From a virus: a stretch of 64,000 bases of DNA. The DNA lies in IMG/VR virus record IMGVR_UViG_3300009419_000009, positions 1-64,000 of that record. The stretch is one strand, 5' to 3'. The position numbers and the translations under genes were made by a program. Shown here in pieces: positions 21,315 through 29,124 of this stretch; positions within the stretch are counted from its first letter, which is position 1, and each line of letters begins with the position of its first letter. The notes under the pieces are model-generated. The model had not been told where the DNA came from and did no database searches. It saw only the letters and a list, made by a program, of their open reading frames with translations.

Positions 21315-21763
21315 ACACTCACGTCTTCCATGCCAGCTGTGCGTAATCTAACAATGTGCCCAAGCATGAAGTTTTTACTTTCAATGCCTTTCATGATACC
21401 CAACCAACGGTTACGCAACAAAGCCACTTCATTGATGATTGTTTCAAAATCAATCACTTCGTCTTCACCATCCACATACTTTTCAGCATCACGTGATGTA
21501 AGTGCTCGATTGTAAGATTCAAGATACTTCTGAAAGTGTTTTCTACGTATTTTCCGCAATTGAATATTCAGGTGTTCAAGCACCGCTTCAATCTCTTGTA
21601 GCTGATTAAATCGATGCTCGGTCAGCCCTGGCAAATCGCTTATGCGTTGTTCAACACGGCCAGCAATGGCCACGTCTCGCTTGGCAGCAATCATTTCTGC
21701 TTCATAGAAAGCAATGAAGTCAGGAATATTACCAAGGTCCTGAACTACCTTGTTATACCACAT
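21311..21763 (-). CDS. uvsY: UvsY-like recombination mediator
   Basis: 150 residues (T4 UvsY is 137). The C-terminal block NRWLGIMKGIESKNFMLGH then IVRLRTAG matches the T4 and cyanophage UvsY ending (YWGILLDF...IKSRGFAIKHI). The N-terminal two thirds is helical with basic stretches (LRKIRRKHFQKYL) suited to ssDNA binding. UvsY loads UvsX onto gp32-coated ssDNA during recombination-dependent replication and repair; UvsX and gp32 are encoded just upstream in the same direction. Confidence 0.82.
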   Translation of the reverse strand: MWYNKVVQDLGNIPDFIAFYEAEMIAAKRDVAIAGRVEQRISDLPGLTEHRFNQLQEIEAVLEHLNIQLRKIRRKHFQKYLESYNRALTSRDAEKYVDGEDEVIDFETIINEVALLRNRWLGIMKGIESKNFMLGHIVRLRTAGMEDVSV

Positions 21764-22006
21764 TTAGTCTTCTTCGCCGTCGTCAAAGTTATCTTCGTCA
21801 ACTTCCTCATCGTCATGGAAGTATTCTTCGCATGAACGTTGAAGATATGAGTCGCATCCAGAAAATGCCTTAAGGTCTTTTTCGGATATACCATCCATAT
21901 CGGTTAGTATACTAAACAAATGGTCTGCCACCGCCTGGCGATCTTTTGAGCTAATGTATTCTTTCATTACTCCATAAGTTTCGCACAAAACTTCTACATC
22001 AATCAT
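21764..22006 (-). CDS. Small acidic protein between uvsX and uvsY
   Basis: 80 residues ending in the very acidic tail FHDDEEVDEDNFDDGEED. It lies exactly between UvsX (4-base overlap) and UvsY (adjacent stop/start), so it is co-translated with the recombination genes. Two cysteines (GCDSYLQRSCEE) are close together. The acidic tail could mimic DNA or contact the ssDNA-binding machinery; that is inference only. Confidence 0.65.
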   Translation of the reverse strand: MIDVEVLCETYGVMKEYISSKDRQAVADHLFSILTDMDGISEKDLKAFSGCDSYLQRSCEEYFHDDEEVDEDNFDDGEED

Positions 22007-23070
22007 TCTACTGGTTCCTCTTCTGATAATTGGGCAGTAACCACGTGATGTGGATTCTTTACAAAGTCCTCCATGACCTTGTCTAGTGAACTGTTTTCAT
22101 TGCGTTCCCAAGCCTTGCGAAACTGCTTGATAACTGTGCCATCGCCCAGGGTGTATTTAAGACTGTTGCCTTCTTTGGTCAATAAACCTTTTGCTTCCAA
22201 CATGTCTGTCATGCCCGAGTATGGACTCATGCCTGACTCATATGGAATCTTGACCTGTACTGATTCAAACGGTTTAGCATAACGAGTTTTCATGACCTTG
22301 CAAGCGGCACGAATACCTTTTACTTCTGAAATCTTGTTGCCGTCTTCGTCTTCCTTCAGTTTCAATTTACGCATGGCAACCACAATTGAGCTGGCATAGA
22401 TAAAGCCTTGTCCACCACTGATTTTATCATCTGGATCAAACATGTCCTGACTTGCATAAGTGTGATTTGTACAAACCAAACCTAAATTCAAATCGCCAAA
22501 CATGTTAACACAGTTTCTTACTAGAGCAGTAAGTGCTTTGGGTTTACGACCAAGATCGCCTTTCATTTCACCTGCTTCAAACTGATTCACGTCAGTTGGA
22601 GTAAGCAACATGCCCAAGCTGTCAATAACAAACAGCACCTTAGGACGTTCTGTTTCAGGAATAGTTTTGTATTCCTTTACAAAGTCTGAGATAACTTTGG
22701 CCAGGTCATCGATCATGGCCATGTTCAACTTGAGCAGTTTGTCGTCTGTGGTTTGTACACCAAGAGCATGCAACCACTTTTCATCCAGTGCGTTTTCACT
22801 ATCTACCAAGATAACATAGATACCTTGATCTTGTGCGTTCTTAATCAAATTGCCCGAACAGATAAAAGATTTGCCTGCACCTGATTCGCCAGCAAACACA
22901 GTAACTTTGCCCATTGGAATACCTCGATCAAAGGCTCCAGAGATCAGATAGTTTAGTGTGTAGTTGCCTGTGCTGATCCATGTGTCGGGATCTTTGAAGC
23001 CAACACTGATACCGTCAATGCTTTTTGTAATTGATTTTCTAAATTTACTTACGTCAAAAGGTTTTGCCAT
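22003..23070 (-). CDS. uvsX: UvsX, RecA/RAD51-type recombinase
   Basis: 355 residues. Walker A is GESGAGKS (61-68), preceded by DRGIPMGKVTVFA as in UvsX. VILVDSENALDE gives the catalytic acidic region, VLFVIDSLGMLL is Walker B, and CTNHTYASQDMFDP with ISGGQGFIYASS corresponds to the L1/L2 and DNA-binding region. UvsX forms filaments on ssDNA and drives strand exchange in T4-type recombination-dependent replication. Shine-Dalgarno GGAG lies six bases before the ATG. The length is near T4 UvsX (391) but slightly shorter. Confidence 0.95.
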   Translation of the reverse strand: MAKPFDVSKFRKSITKSIDGISVGFKDPDTWISTGNYTLNYLISGAFDRGIPMGKVTVFAGESGAGKSFICSGNLIKNAQDQGIYVILVDSENALDEKWLHALGVQTTDDKLLKLNMAMIDDLAKVISDFVKEYKTIPETERPKVLFVIDSLGMLLTPTDVNQFEAGEMKGDLGRKPKALTALVRNCVNMFGDLNLGLVCTNHTYASQDMFDPDDKISGGQGFIYASSIVVAMRKLKLKEDEDGNKISEVKGIRAACKVMKTRYAKPFESVQVKIPYESGMSPYSGMTDMLEAKGLLTKEGNSLKYTLGDGTVIKQFRKAWERNENSSLDKVMEDFVKNPHHVVTAQLSEEEPVE

Positions 23071-23099
23071 ATTTTTCTCCGTGTTGATATATTAGCAGA

Positions 23100-23132
23100 A
23101 AGAGAGCTAGAGGTCAACCCTAGCTCTCTCAT
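23100..23132 (-). terminator. Hairpin terminator between gp32 and uvsX
   Basis: Ten-pair stem AGAGAGCTAG/CTAGCTCTCT with a nine-base loop, followed on the minus strand by TTTCTG. It probably limits read-through from the highly expressed gp32 gene into uvsX. Confidence 0.65.
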
Positions 23133-23138
23133 GATAGA

Positions 23139-24134
23139 TTACTGCTTTTGACGATTGCGGATCATGGCCAGGATATCTTCTGCGCGAGCATTAGATTTTG
23201 CTGGTTGAACCGGTGCTGTTGCTTCAGGAGCATCCTCGTCGGGTGTTGCTACTGGTGCTGGACGAGCCGCAGTTGTTGCAACTGGTACGTCATCCTCAGC
23301 GTCATCATGAGCCACTCGTGTTGCCGCTGCCGGCTTGTCGCCACCTGCAAAGCCTGCTGGCTTGTAGTACTGGCTCCAACGATCTGGATCATATGCTTGG
23401 CCGTCAACTGAAGCTTCAAACATTTCTTTGATCACTTTGAGTTCAACATCGCTAGGCTTCTTGGGCAAGAAGTCTGACAAATTAAACAAACCGAATTGGT
23501 CAATTGATGCTTGTTCTGCACTTGTGATTGCAGATTCTTTACGTGCCCAGCTAGAAGTGCTGTAGTCAGCGTAACCACCTTTGGATGTTTTCTTGATAGT
23601 AAAATCAAGTCCGCCAGTGTAGTCAGTTGGCAAGTTCTCCATTTCAGGATCCATCAACGCATTTTTAATGATGTTGAAGATCTGTGGACTAATGATGAAA
23701 CGACGGATTGGATTCTCCGGTGTCTTGTCATCGCCCATTGGGTTTTCGTGTACAAAGCCCTGGAACAAATAACTTTTCTTCTTCCAGTACTTGCGACCCA
23801 TTTCTTCCAAACTCTTGTCTTTGAACCATGTGCGCACTTCTGCAAGCACAGGGCATGCTTCACCATACATCTCCACGCATGGAACTTGTACGATAACAGG
23901 CTTTGAGTCTGCTTGACCTTTGATGCCAGCAAATGGCAAACGGATCATTAGACGTTCGACCCAGAAGAAAGAATTTTTGGAATTGCCGTCTGGTAGAAAA
24001 CGGACTTTTGCTGTGGAACCTTCTGCAATGTTCCAGTGAGCGTAGATGGCATTGTCGCCACCTGTTGAGTTACCGCCTGTGCGGCTTTCTTGCGCTTGTA
24101 GTTTTGCGCGGATTTCTGCGAGAGATGTAGCCAT
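23139..24134 (-). CDS. 32: gp32 single-stranded DNA-binding protein
   Basis: 331 residues. The core (HWNIAEGSTAKVRFLPDG, then FFWVERLMIRLPF and the C-x-x-x-x-C-P-V-like VEMYGEACPVL) corresponds to the OB-fold and Zn-associated core of T4-like gp32. RKYWKKKSYLFQGFV and PIRRFIISPQIFN match cyanophage gp32. The acidic, Ala/Pro-rich linker (DDAEDDVPVATT) and C-terminal NARAEDILAMIRNRQ are the protein-interaction tail. gp32 coats ssDNA in replication, recombination and repair. It has its own sigma70 promoter with a palindrome near the start point, AAGGA nine bases before the ATG, and is followed by a terminator. Confidence 0.93.
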   Translation of the reverse strand: MATSLAEIRAKLQAQESRTGGNSTGGDNAIYAHWNIAEGSTAKVRFLPDGNSKNSFFWVERLMIRLPFAGIKGQADSKPVIVQVPCVEMYGEACPVLAEVRTWFKDKSLEEMGRKYWKKKSYLFQGFVHENPMGDDKTPENPIRRFIISPQIFNIIKNALMDPEMENLPTDYTGGLDFTIKKTSKGGYADYSTSSWARKESAITSAEQASIDQFGLFNLSDFLPKKPSDVELKVIKEMFEASVDGQAYDPDRWSQYYKPAGFAGGDKPAAATRVAHDDAEDDVPVATTAARPAPVATPDEDAPEATAPVQPAKSNARAEDILAMIRNRQKQ

Positions 24135-24184
24135 GATAATTTTCCTTTATAGTTTAAGATGGTCTTTATGTGCCTAGATACACA

Positions 24185-24199
24185 CTAGCACCGTGCTAG
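24185..24199. promoter_or_regulatory. Palindrome over the gp32 transcription start
   Basis: CTAGCACCGTGCTAG, a perfect seven-pair palindrome around one base, lies right after the -10 of the gp32 promoter. It could be an operator for a repressor or form a 5' leader hairpin for autoregulation. T4 gp32 represses its own translation through a leader structure, but this element is different in kind. Confidence 0.45.
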
Positions 24200-24227
24200 T
24201 ATATAACATTAGTATTTAGCAAGTCAA
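24198..24227 (-). promoter_or_regulatory. Promoter for gp32, TTGACT-N18-TATACT
   Basis: -35 at 24222-24227 and -10 at 24198-24203 on the minus strand. The start near 24190 leaves a ~55-base leader before the gp32 ATG. Confidence 0.65.
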
Positions 24228-24254
24228 TAAAAAAGGCGCAAATTTTGCGCCTTT
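24228..24254 (-). terminator. Rho-independent terminator after the 131-residue gene
   Basis: AAAGGCGCAAA/TTTGCGCCTTT stem with a U tract on the minus strand. It ends transcription of the structural operon upstream of gp32. Confidence 0.85.
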
Positions 24255-24270
24255 GGTAGAATAGTTCGAA

Positions 24271-24666
24271 TCACATGTTTGGTTGTGTTTGTGTTATGGC
24301 AATAGTAAACTCGCCGCCCACGGGTTGATCGAATCGCCAACCTTTTTGTCTAAACATGTTGTAGTAAGGATCAATCACTTTGCTAACATTCTGAGGACTT
24401 ACTACGCCTTCTTGGTTGGCGTGTTGTGGATCCATGGTGCCTGGGTGACCCTGAATCACAGTTGCTGATCCGTCTTGATTGAATTTATGACTAAATCCAT
24501 ATTGTCCTGGCGTTGTGCCAAAATAACCATTCAATTTGTTAACAATTTCTTCAGCGTATTTGGCTGTGGCCTGTGGATCAATTGGTGCATTTGCCGCAGG
24601 CATTGCTTCTTCAACAGAAGCTTCAGTAATTAGATCTGCGTATTTTCTAAAAAACTTTGGGTCCAT
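24271..24666 (-). CDS. Hypothetical protein near internal-protein cluster
   Basis: 131 residues, starting MDPKFFRKYADLITEASVEE. The N-terminal amphipathic helix followed by Ala/Pro-rich sequence resembles the N-termini of internal head proteins in T4-like phages. The rest has IVNKLNGYFGTTPGQYGF and a C-terminal FRQKGWRFDQPVGG, FTIAITQT. No family recognised. It precedes a terminator and follows a large internal-type protein. Confidence 0.6.
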   Translation of the reverse strand: MDPKFFRKYADLITEASVEEAMPAANAPIDPQATAKYAEEIVNKLNGYFGTTPGQYGFSHKFNQDGSATVIQGHPGTMDPQHANQEGVVSPQNVSKVIDPYYNMFRQKGWRFDQPVGGEFTIAITQTQPNM

Positions 24667-24681
24667 GTTATTTCCTCAATT

Positions 24682-26463
24682 TTATTTTACAAGGAGACCA
24701 GCAATTCGAAGCATCTGAACTAGATCTGCATCCTCGCTGACCACGCCACCTGAGTTTTGGCCAGCTGGTGTATTGGCCGCAGTTGGTTGTGGTGGTGGTG
24801 GAGTTTCTGGTGCAGGCTGTGCAGGCGGTGTATCAAACTCAGATGTTTCCAATCCTAGTTTTTGGTATATGTTTGGCCAGTTGTCTTTGAGCCATTCTTT
24901 GATTGCTGGCACAGCATCTGCATCCTCGCCAAGGTCATCCACTAGATCATGCAAGGTGTCAAACAAAGTGTCGTCGCCAATGATGTCATACAACACTGAC
25001 GTTACATTGGTTGCGTCCATGCCAAACGGCAGTGGCTTGGCCAATAGTTGTTGTAGTTGTTGCAGGTCTTCAGGCGTTTCAGGAATAGCCCAGGTGCCTT
25101 CGTCTAGTAGATCCACACCTGGGTCAAGGTCTTCTGCCACTTGATATTCTGCTTCGTAACGTAGATTTTGATTTTCTTTGAGATTGCGTAGGTCGCGTAG
25201 ATAGTGTGTGGCCAATTGTACTGCTAGTGTACGTGAGGGTGATTGACTGTCGTCTTCGGTTATTGTATCGTATTGTGTTGCCCAGTGTTTTGCAAATTCT
25301 GCTACCTCAGGCATGGTGGTAGCACGATTGGCAATATCTTCTAAAACAGATTTTACCAAGGTGCTGGGGTCTGAGAATCTGAGCATCTTCATGTATTCAT
25401 CCATGCCTTCATTGGTTGCTAGTGCAAGTACAGATTGGCCTTCAATGATATCCGTGATGGACTGAATTTGATTTTGTTTTCTTTGCTCGTGTAGCTGATA
25501 TGCTTTGTATACATGTGGTAATGCCGCTGTCATGCGGTCATCAAAAATTTTCTTGACAAAACGTTCTTTGAGATCGTTCACGTCCATTTCGTCCAATTGA
25601 GTTGTTTGTGGCTCAAACGATTCAATAAATTGATTGTATGATCTTGTGCCGCGCAAAGAATTCAATTGATGGTGCAGGTGATTATAGTGTGCAACTGCGG
25701 CTTCAACCATGGTCTTGGTCACGTTGTCTTCAAACACACGACGGCGCATGCCTCGTACAAATGTACCAAGCTCATTCATCTCTTTGACAGTTTCATTGAT
25801 GAACGATCCAACATCATCATAAGGATTGCCGCCTTCGCTGATGTGTCGTGCCATTGCACGTGCGGCGCTTAGTTTGTTGTGTTCTAGTTTGAAACGTTCA
25901 CCTTGTGAATTTTCAACATAGATAGCGTTGATGTGTCTTGCACGACTACCGCGCACTTCTGGATTGACACTTTCGGTGTGTACAATACGAATACGGGCAG
26001 AGCCAATATTTTCAAAACTGTGCTTGGGTGTGCCGTACAGCCTGCTCTCAGTCACTTTTACATCACCTGAGTCAAATGTAGAATCTGCGTGTGTCACTTG
26101 CTGTATGTCCTTGATGTTAAGGTTGCTCCTGGTTATATCTCGAGTGTCAAATGTCATTAGGTTGCGCCGAGCAAATTTGCGCATTTCATATAAAAAGGCA
26201 TACCACTCTTTGAGTTGGTCAGGGTCAAGTTTATCGCTGATATTTTTGCTAAAGTAGATTTTTAAGCTGTCATTGTCAATGATGCTGAGTGTTATATTTC
26301 CAAACTCTTCGCCATCTTTGCTGGTGTAATTAAAGTTGAAAAATCTAGCTTTTTCGGGTGCGGCAGTAGCTTGTGCTTTATCGTCGCCCAAGCTCACATC
26401 TTCAAATCTGCTACGGACTTTTTCAAACAATGCTTCTGCAATTTTATCAATATCTTGTGCCAT
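24682..26463 (-). CDS. Large putative virion-internal protein (593 aa)
   Basis: Acidic, helical protein of 593 residues starting MAQDIDKIAEALFEKVRSRF. It has no enzymatic motif. The Pro-rich linker near the C-terminus (PAPETPPPPQPTA) is followed by DADLVQMLRIAGLLVK. This L-x-x-hydrophobic-x-x-(I/L)AG(L/M) pattern recurs in the gene at 29954 (ELARLAGLPS, MLKMAGMIGKK), hinting at a shared packaging or binding tag. It lies beside the terminase operon. Internal head or baseplate-associated role inferred. Confidence 0.65.
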   Translation of the reverse strand: MAQDIDKIAEALFEKVRSRFEDVSLGDDKAQATAAPEKARFFNFNYTSKDGEEFGNITLSIIDNDSLKIYFSKNISDKLDPDQLKEWYAFLYEMRKFARRNLMTFDTRDITRSNLNIKDIQQVTHADSTFDSGDVKVTESRLYGTPKHSFENIGSARIRIVHTESVNPEVRGSRARHINAIYVENSQGERFKLEHNKLSAARAMARHISEGGNPYDDVGSFINETVKEMNELGTFVRGMRRRVFEDNVTKTMVEAAVAHYNHLHHQLNSLRGTRSYNQFIESFEPQTTQLDEMDVNDLKERFVKKIFDDRMTAALPHVYKAYQLHEQRKQNQIQSITDIIEGQSVLALATNEGMDEYMKMLRFSDPSTLVKSVLEDIANRATTMPEVAEFAKHWATQYDTITEDDSQSPSRTLAVQLATHYLRDLRNLKENQNLRYEAEYQVAEDLDPGVDLLDEGTWAIPETPEDLQQLQQLLAKPLPFGMDATNVTSVLYDIIGDDTLFDTLHDLVDDLGEDADAVPAIKEWLKDNWPNIYQKLGLETSEFDTPPAQPAPETPPPPQPTAANTPAGQNSGGVVSEDADLVQMLRIAGLLVK

Positions 26464-26491
26464 GTGTGTATTTAGCTTTTTGACTCTAACG

Positions 26492-28054
26492 TTAGATCAT
26501 GATAAAAGGCATGGGTTCTACAAAATCTTCCACGCTGTCACGTACATAGCTATCTAAACTGGCGTCAAATTCCTTGACAAACTGTAGCATACGCACAACC
26601 AACAGCATGCTCATGACCAAATCATCAGTTTCGCCTTCTTTGGCTTCGTAGCCAGCACCTTTGGCAATGAACGTTTTTAATTCTGATATTAAGTTTTTGC
26701 TGGCAATTTTTAATTTGCTGTTTTCAACCAGTTGCTTGAATTTGGCACAAGCCGCCAGCTTGGATTTGTTGCTGGTATTAAAGCCCTTGCGCCAGATGTT
26801 GTTTGATCCAGGTCTGCGTGGCTCGCTGATAAAAATACCTGGAATGTTTTCTTCGCCAATTTCTGCAATCGCAACCAGTGCGGCTTCGCCCAGCGTGTTG
26901 TTTTCTACAGAGTAGTAAACATCAATATTGCTGCCTATTGCGTCAACAATGTACTTGTTGATTTCTTTGAGAATGACCACTTGCTTTTGTATGGGTGTTT
27001 TGTTATGTTGCCATTCAGCCACTTGCATGAGGCTAGGCAATTCCACAACTTGTATGGCGCTGGGATCTCCACCTGTGCCCAAGCTGGGATCTAGTCCTAC
27101 CAAATAGGTACAACCTTTTTGTGGTTTTTTATACCAGCGCACTTGTCCTTGACGTTCCAGTGGCTCAATGCCTGCCATTTCAATCAGGTGAATTGGATTA
27201 ATCAGTGTTTCATCAAAGATCAAGAATTCACATTCCATTTCACGACGGAAACGTTCTTCGCCTAGTTGGGCTTTCATTTCATGTGCCCATGCATCGTCAC
27301 GGTCTGGATGTTCTTGCCATTTTGAACGATAGGCTTTGAAGCCATTGGTGCCCACTTCTGTTTCGTTGCCAAACTCATCCATGCATTTGTTTGCCTGGCG
27401 CCAGATTTGTGAGAATTGATCTTCGTCAGAGTTGGGTGTGCTTGTGATAATACACTTACCACCTGTTGACAGTGTGGGCGCAATAGAAGTCCAAAACTCA
27501 GTGGCAATGCTGGGGCGTACGAATGCAAACTCGTCCATGTACAGCAATGAAATACTCATACCACGACCAGTATTTTCTGTTGTGGTTTGTGCCACTATAC
27601 GTGACCCGTTGTCAAAATCAATTGAACCTTTGTTGTAGCTGGTAACACCTGCTCGAATAAAGTCAGGACAGTTTTCATATGCATAACGAATACGTTGCAT
27701 GATTTCCTGCGCACCCAAATACTTGTGAGCCGCTACTAGAATAGTACTATCAGCTACAAACATTGCATACCATAATAAATACCCTGCGGCAGACGTTGAT
27801 TTCCCCGTTTGTCTTGGCATTAAGCTGATAGAGTATCTATAATTGTGATACGTGTCAATGAGACGTTTTTGATAGTCCCATGGATGATACTGCATGCTAC
27901 CCTTCATAGGATGCTGTATGTAAAAGTAGTTGTCCATGAAGTATTGTGGACCCGTGATAGGGTCTGCACAACGGGCAATTTCAAGGATCTGCTGTTCGGT
28001 AAAGCTCTCCTGTTGGTGAGCTTTTTTTACAATAACGCTTTCAAGTGTAGACAT
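26492..28054 (-). CDS. 17: Terminase large subunit gp17
   Basis: 520 residues. ATPase: Walker A MPRQTGKST (79-87), Walker B SLLYMDE (169-175), coupling motif ITSTPN (203-208). Nuclease (RNase H fold): VGLDPSLGTGGDPSA (319-333) with Asp322, SVENN with Glu384, and ETDDLVMSML near 475. The full motor-nuclease arrangement of T4 gp17 (610 residues) is present but shorter. It translocates and cuts concatemeric DNA at the portal. The small subunit gp16 is about 5 kb away on the same strand. An LLWYAMFV segment after Walker A is normal. Confidence 0.96.
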   Translation of the reverse strand: MSTLESVIVKKAHQQESFTEQQILEIARCADPITGPQYFMDNYFYIQHPMKGSMQYHPWDYQKRLIDTYHNYRYSISLMPRQTGKSTSAAGYLLWYAMFVADSTILVAAHKYLGAQEIMQRIRYAYENCPDFIRAGVTSYNKGSIDFDNGSRIVAQTTTENTGRGMSISLLYMDEFAFVRPSIATEFWTSIAPTLSTGGKCIITSTPNSDEDQFSQIWRQANKCMDEFGNETEVGTNGFKAYRSKWQEHPDRDDAWAHEMKAQLGEERFRREMECEFLIFDETLINPIHLIEMAGIEPLERQGQVRWYKKPQKGCTYLVGLDPSLGTGGDPSAIQVVELPSLMQVAEWQHNKTPIQKQVVILKEINKYIVDAIGSNIDVYYSVENNTLGEAALVAIAEIGEENIPGIFISEPRRPGSNNIWRKGFNTSNKSKLAACAKFKQLVENSKLKIASKNLISELKTFIAKGAGYEAKEGETDDLVMSMLLVVRMLQFVKEFDASLDSYVRDSVEDFVEPMPFIMI

Positions 28055-28068
28055 AATAAGTATTTAAC

Positions 28069-28599
28069 ATGAACTGCCTTCTTCTAAACTCTAATTACGA
28101 GCCTATTTCTATCCTGCCATTGAGCATTATCAATTGGCAACATGCTATCAAATTGATGTTTCTGGATAGAATCACTGTGCTCGAAGAATACGAGAATCAC
28201 GTTGCTCGTAGCGCCAGCTTGACTATTCATTACCCTGCGGTTGCTGTGACCAAAAACTATTTCAACAACAAGAAGGGTGTGCGCTTTAGCCGTGCTAACT
28301 TGTACTTACGTGACTTGTATCAGTGCCAATACTGCGGCGATACATTTGACAACAACGAGCTGACCATTGATCACATGGTTCCAAAAGCATCAGGTGGTAA
28401 AGTAAACTGGGAAAATGCGGTAACTGCTTGCAAGACTTGCAATCACAAAAAAGGCACCAAGCTGTGGAAGCCAATGAACATGCCTTACAAGCCAGACTAC
28501 TACCAATTGGTCAACAAGTGGAAAGGCCGTCCTGTGCATATCCAGCACTCAAGTTGGTACCAGTATCTGGGTATTGAAGATCAACGGGCCACTGGCTAG
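28069..28599 (+). CDS. HNH endonuclease with CxxC zinc motifs
   Basis: 176 residues on the plus strand, between two minus-strand blocks. RDLYQCQYCGDTF (81-93) and TACKTCNHKKG (119-129) provide two CxxC pairs, with LTIDHMVPKASGG (98-110) between carrying the Asp101-His102 of the HNH core and the trailing WENAV. This is the zinc-supported HNH family common beside terminase genes in T4-like cyanophages. Such HNH proteins may assist DNA packaging or be mobile free-standing nucleases. It ends over the stop of the converging gene at 28596, with a 4-base overlap. Confidence 0.88.
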   Translation: MNCLLLNSNYEPISILPLSIINWQHAIKLMFLDRITVLEEYENHVARSASLTIHYPAVAVTKNYFNNKKGVRFSRANLYLRDLYQCQYCGDTFDNNELTIDHMVPKASGGKVNWENAVTACKTCNHKKGTKLWKPMNMPYKPDYYQLVNKWKGRPVHIQHSSWYQYLGIEDQRATG

Positions 28600-28796
28600 A
28601 CTGGTTTTTCGCCTGTCCAGTAAGGCAGACTGAACCACAGGCGAAACCATTCAGGTGTGCCTGGTTGTATGTTGTGCTGTTTTTCTAGCTCTCGCTTTTC
28701 CGTACCAGTAACACTGATGTTCATGCCAGTATACTGCGACCAGTCTGGTTGCTGGCATGTGCCACTCAGCTTGCGGAGTTCTTCAATTGGATCCAT
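28596..28796 (-). CDS. Small protein with PGTPxWFxLWF motif (paralogue B)
   Basis: 66 residues from ATG 28796, whose A is shared with the previous stop codon (TAATG). The C-terminus KQHNIQPGTPEWFRLWFS, then PYWTGEKPV, closely matches the end of the preceding gene (KEHNIKPGTPAWFALWFGK). The pair is a tandem duplication in which the N-termini have diverged. A longer frame to 28823 overlaps the neighbour and is less likely. Function unknown; similar small proteins occur near terminase genes of T4-like marine phages. Confidence 0.65.
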   Translation of the reverse strand: MDPIEELRKLSGTCQQPDWSQYTGMNISVTGTEKRELEKQHNIQPGTPEWFRLWFSLPYWTGEKPV

Positions 28797-29047
28797 TATT
28801 TGCCAAACCATAAAGCAAACCACGCAGGGGTGCCTGGTTTGATATTGTGCTCTTTCATGTAACGAGCTTTGTTGTTTTGTGGATTGTCTTTTTGCCAGGC
28901 TTGCAATTGAGAGTAGTCACGCTTGGGTGCTTCTTCTCCGCGGGCAATTTGAAAGATAGGATCGTTTACATCTAGTACAGCATCTTCATGCCCAGCATCA
29001 TGTTCAGCTAAGCCAAAATCTGACCTAGTGAATACTCGCTGTTTCAT
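28796..29047 (-). CDS. Small protein with PGTPxWFxLWF motif (paralogue A)
   Basis: 83 residues, starting MKQRVFTRSDFGLAEHDAGH. The final 19 residues hold KEHNIKPGTPAWFALWFG, duplicated in the next gene. Its start overlaps the stop of a 25-residue micro-ORF and its stop overlaps the paralogue start, both as TAATG, so it is translationally coupled on each side. Unknown function. Confidence 0.7.
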   Translation of the reverse strand: MKQRVFTRSDFGLAEHDAGHEDAVLDVNDPIFQIARGEEAPKRDYSQLQAWQKDNPQNNKARYMKEHNIKPGTPAWFALWFGK

Positions 29048-29124
29048 TAGTGTTGTCCGTAAGGATTAACAGGGCGGTCGTATCCGTCTGGCTCAGGATA
29101 CACAGGATATTGATTTGGGTTCAT
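29047..29124 (-). CDS. Micro-ORF, 25-residue Pro/Tyr-rich peptide
   Basis: The frame MNPNQYPVYPEPDGYDRPVN then PYGQH is exactly linked on both sides: its ATG overlaps the endonuclease stop as ATGA (29121-29124), and its TAA shares an A with the next ATG (TAATG, 29047-29049). Such perfect coupling is unlikely in a non-translated gap. The composition (7 Pro, 4 Tyr among 25) suggests an extended peptide. It may be a coupling relay or a true peptide; no homology known. Confidence 0.55.
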   Translation of the reverse strand: MNPNQYPVYPEPDGYDRPVNPYGQH

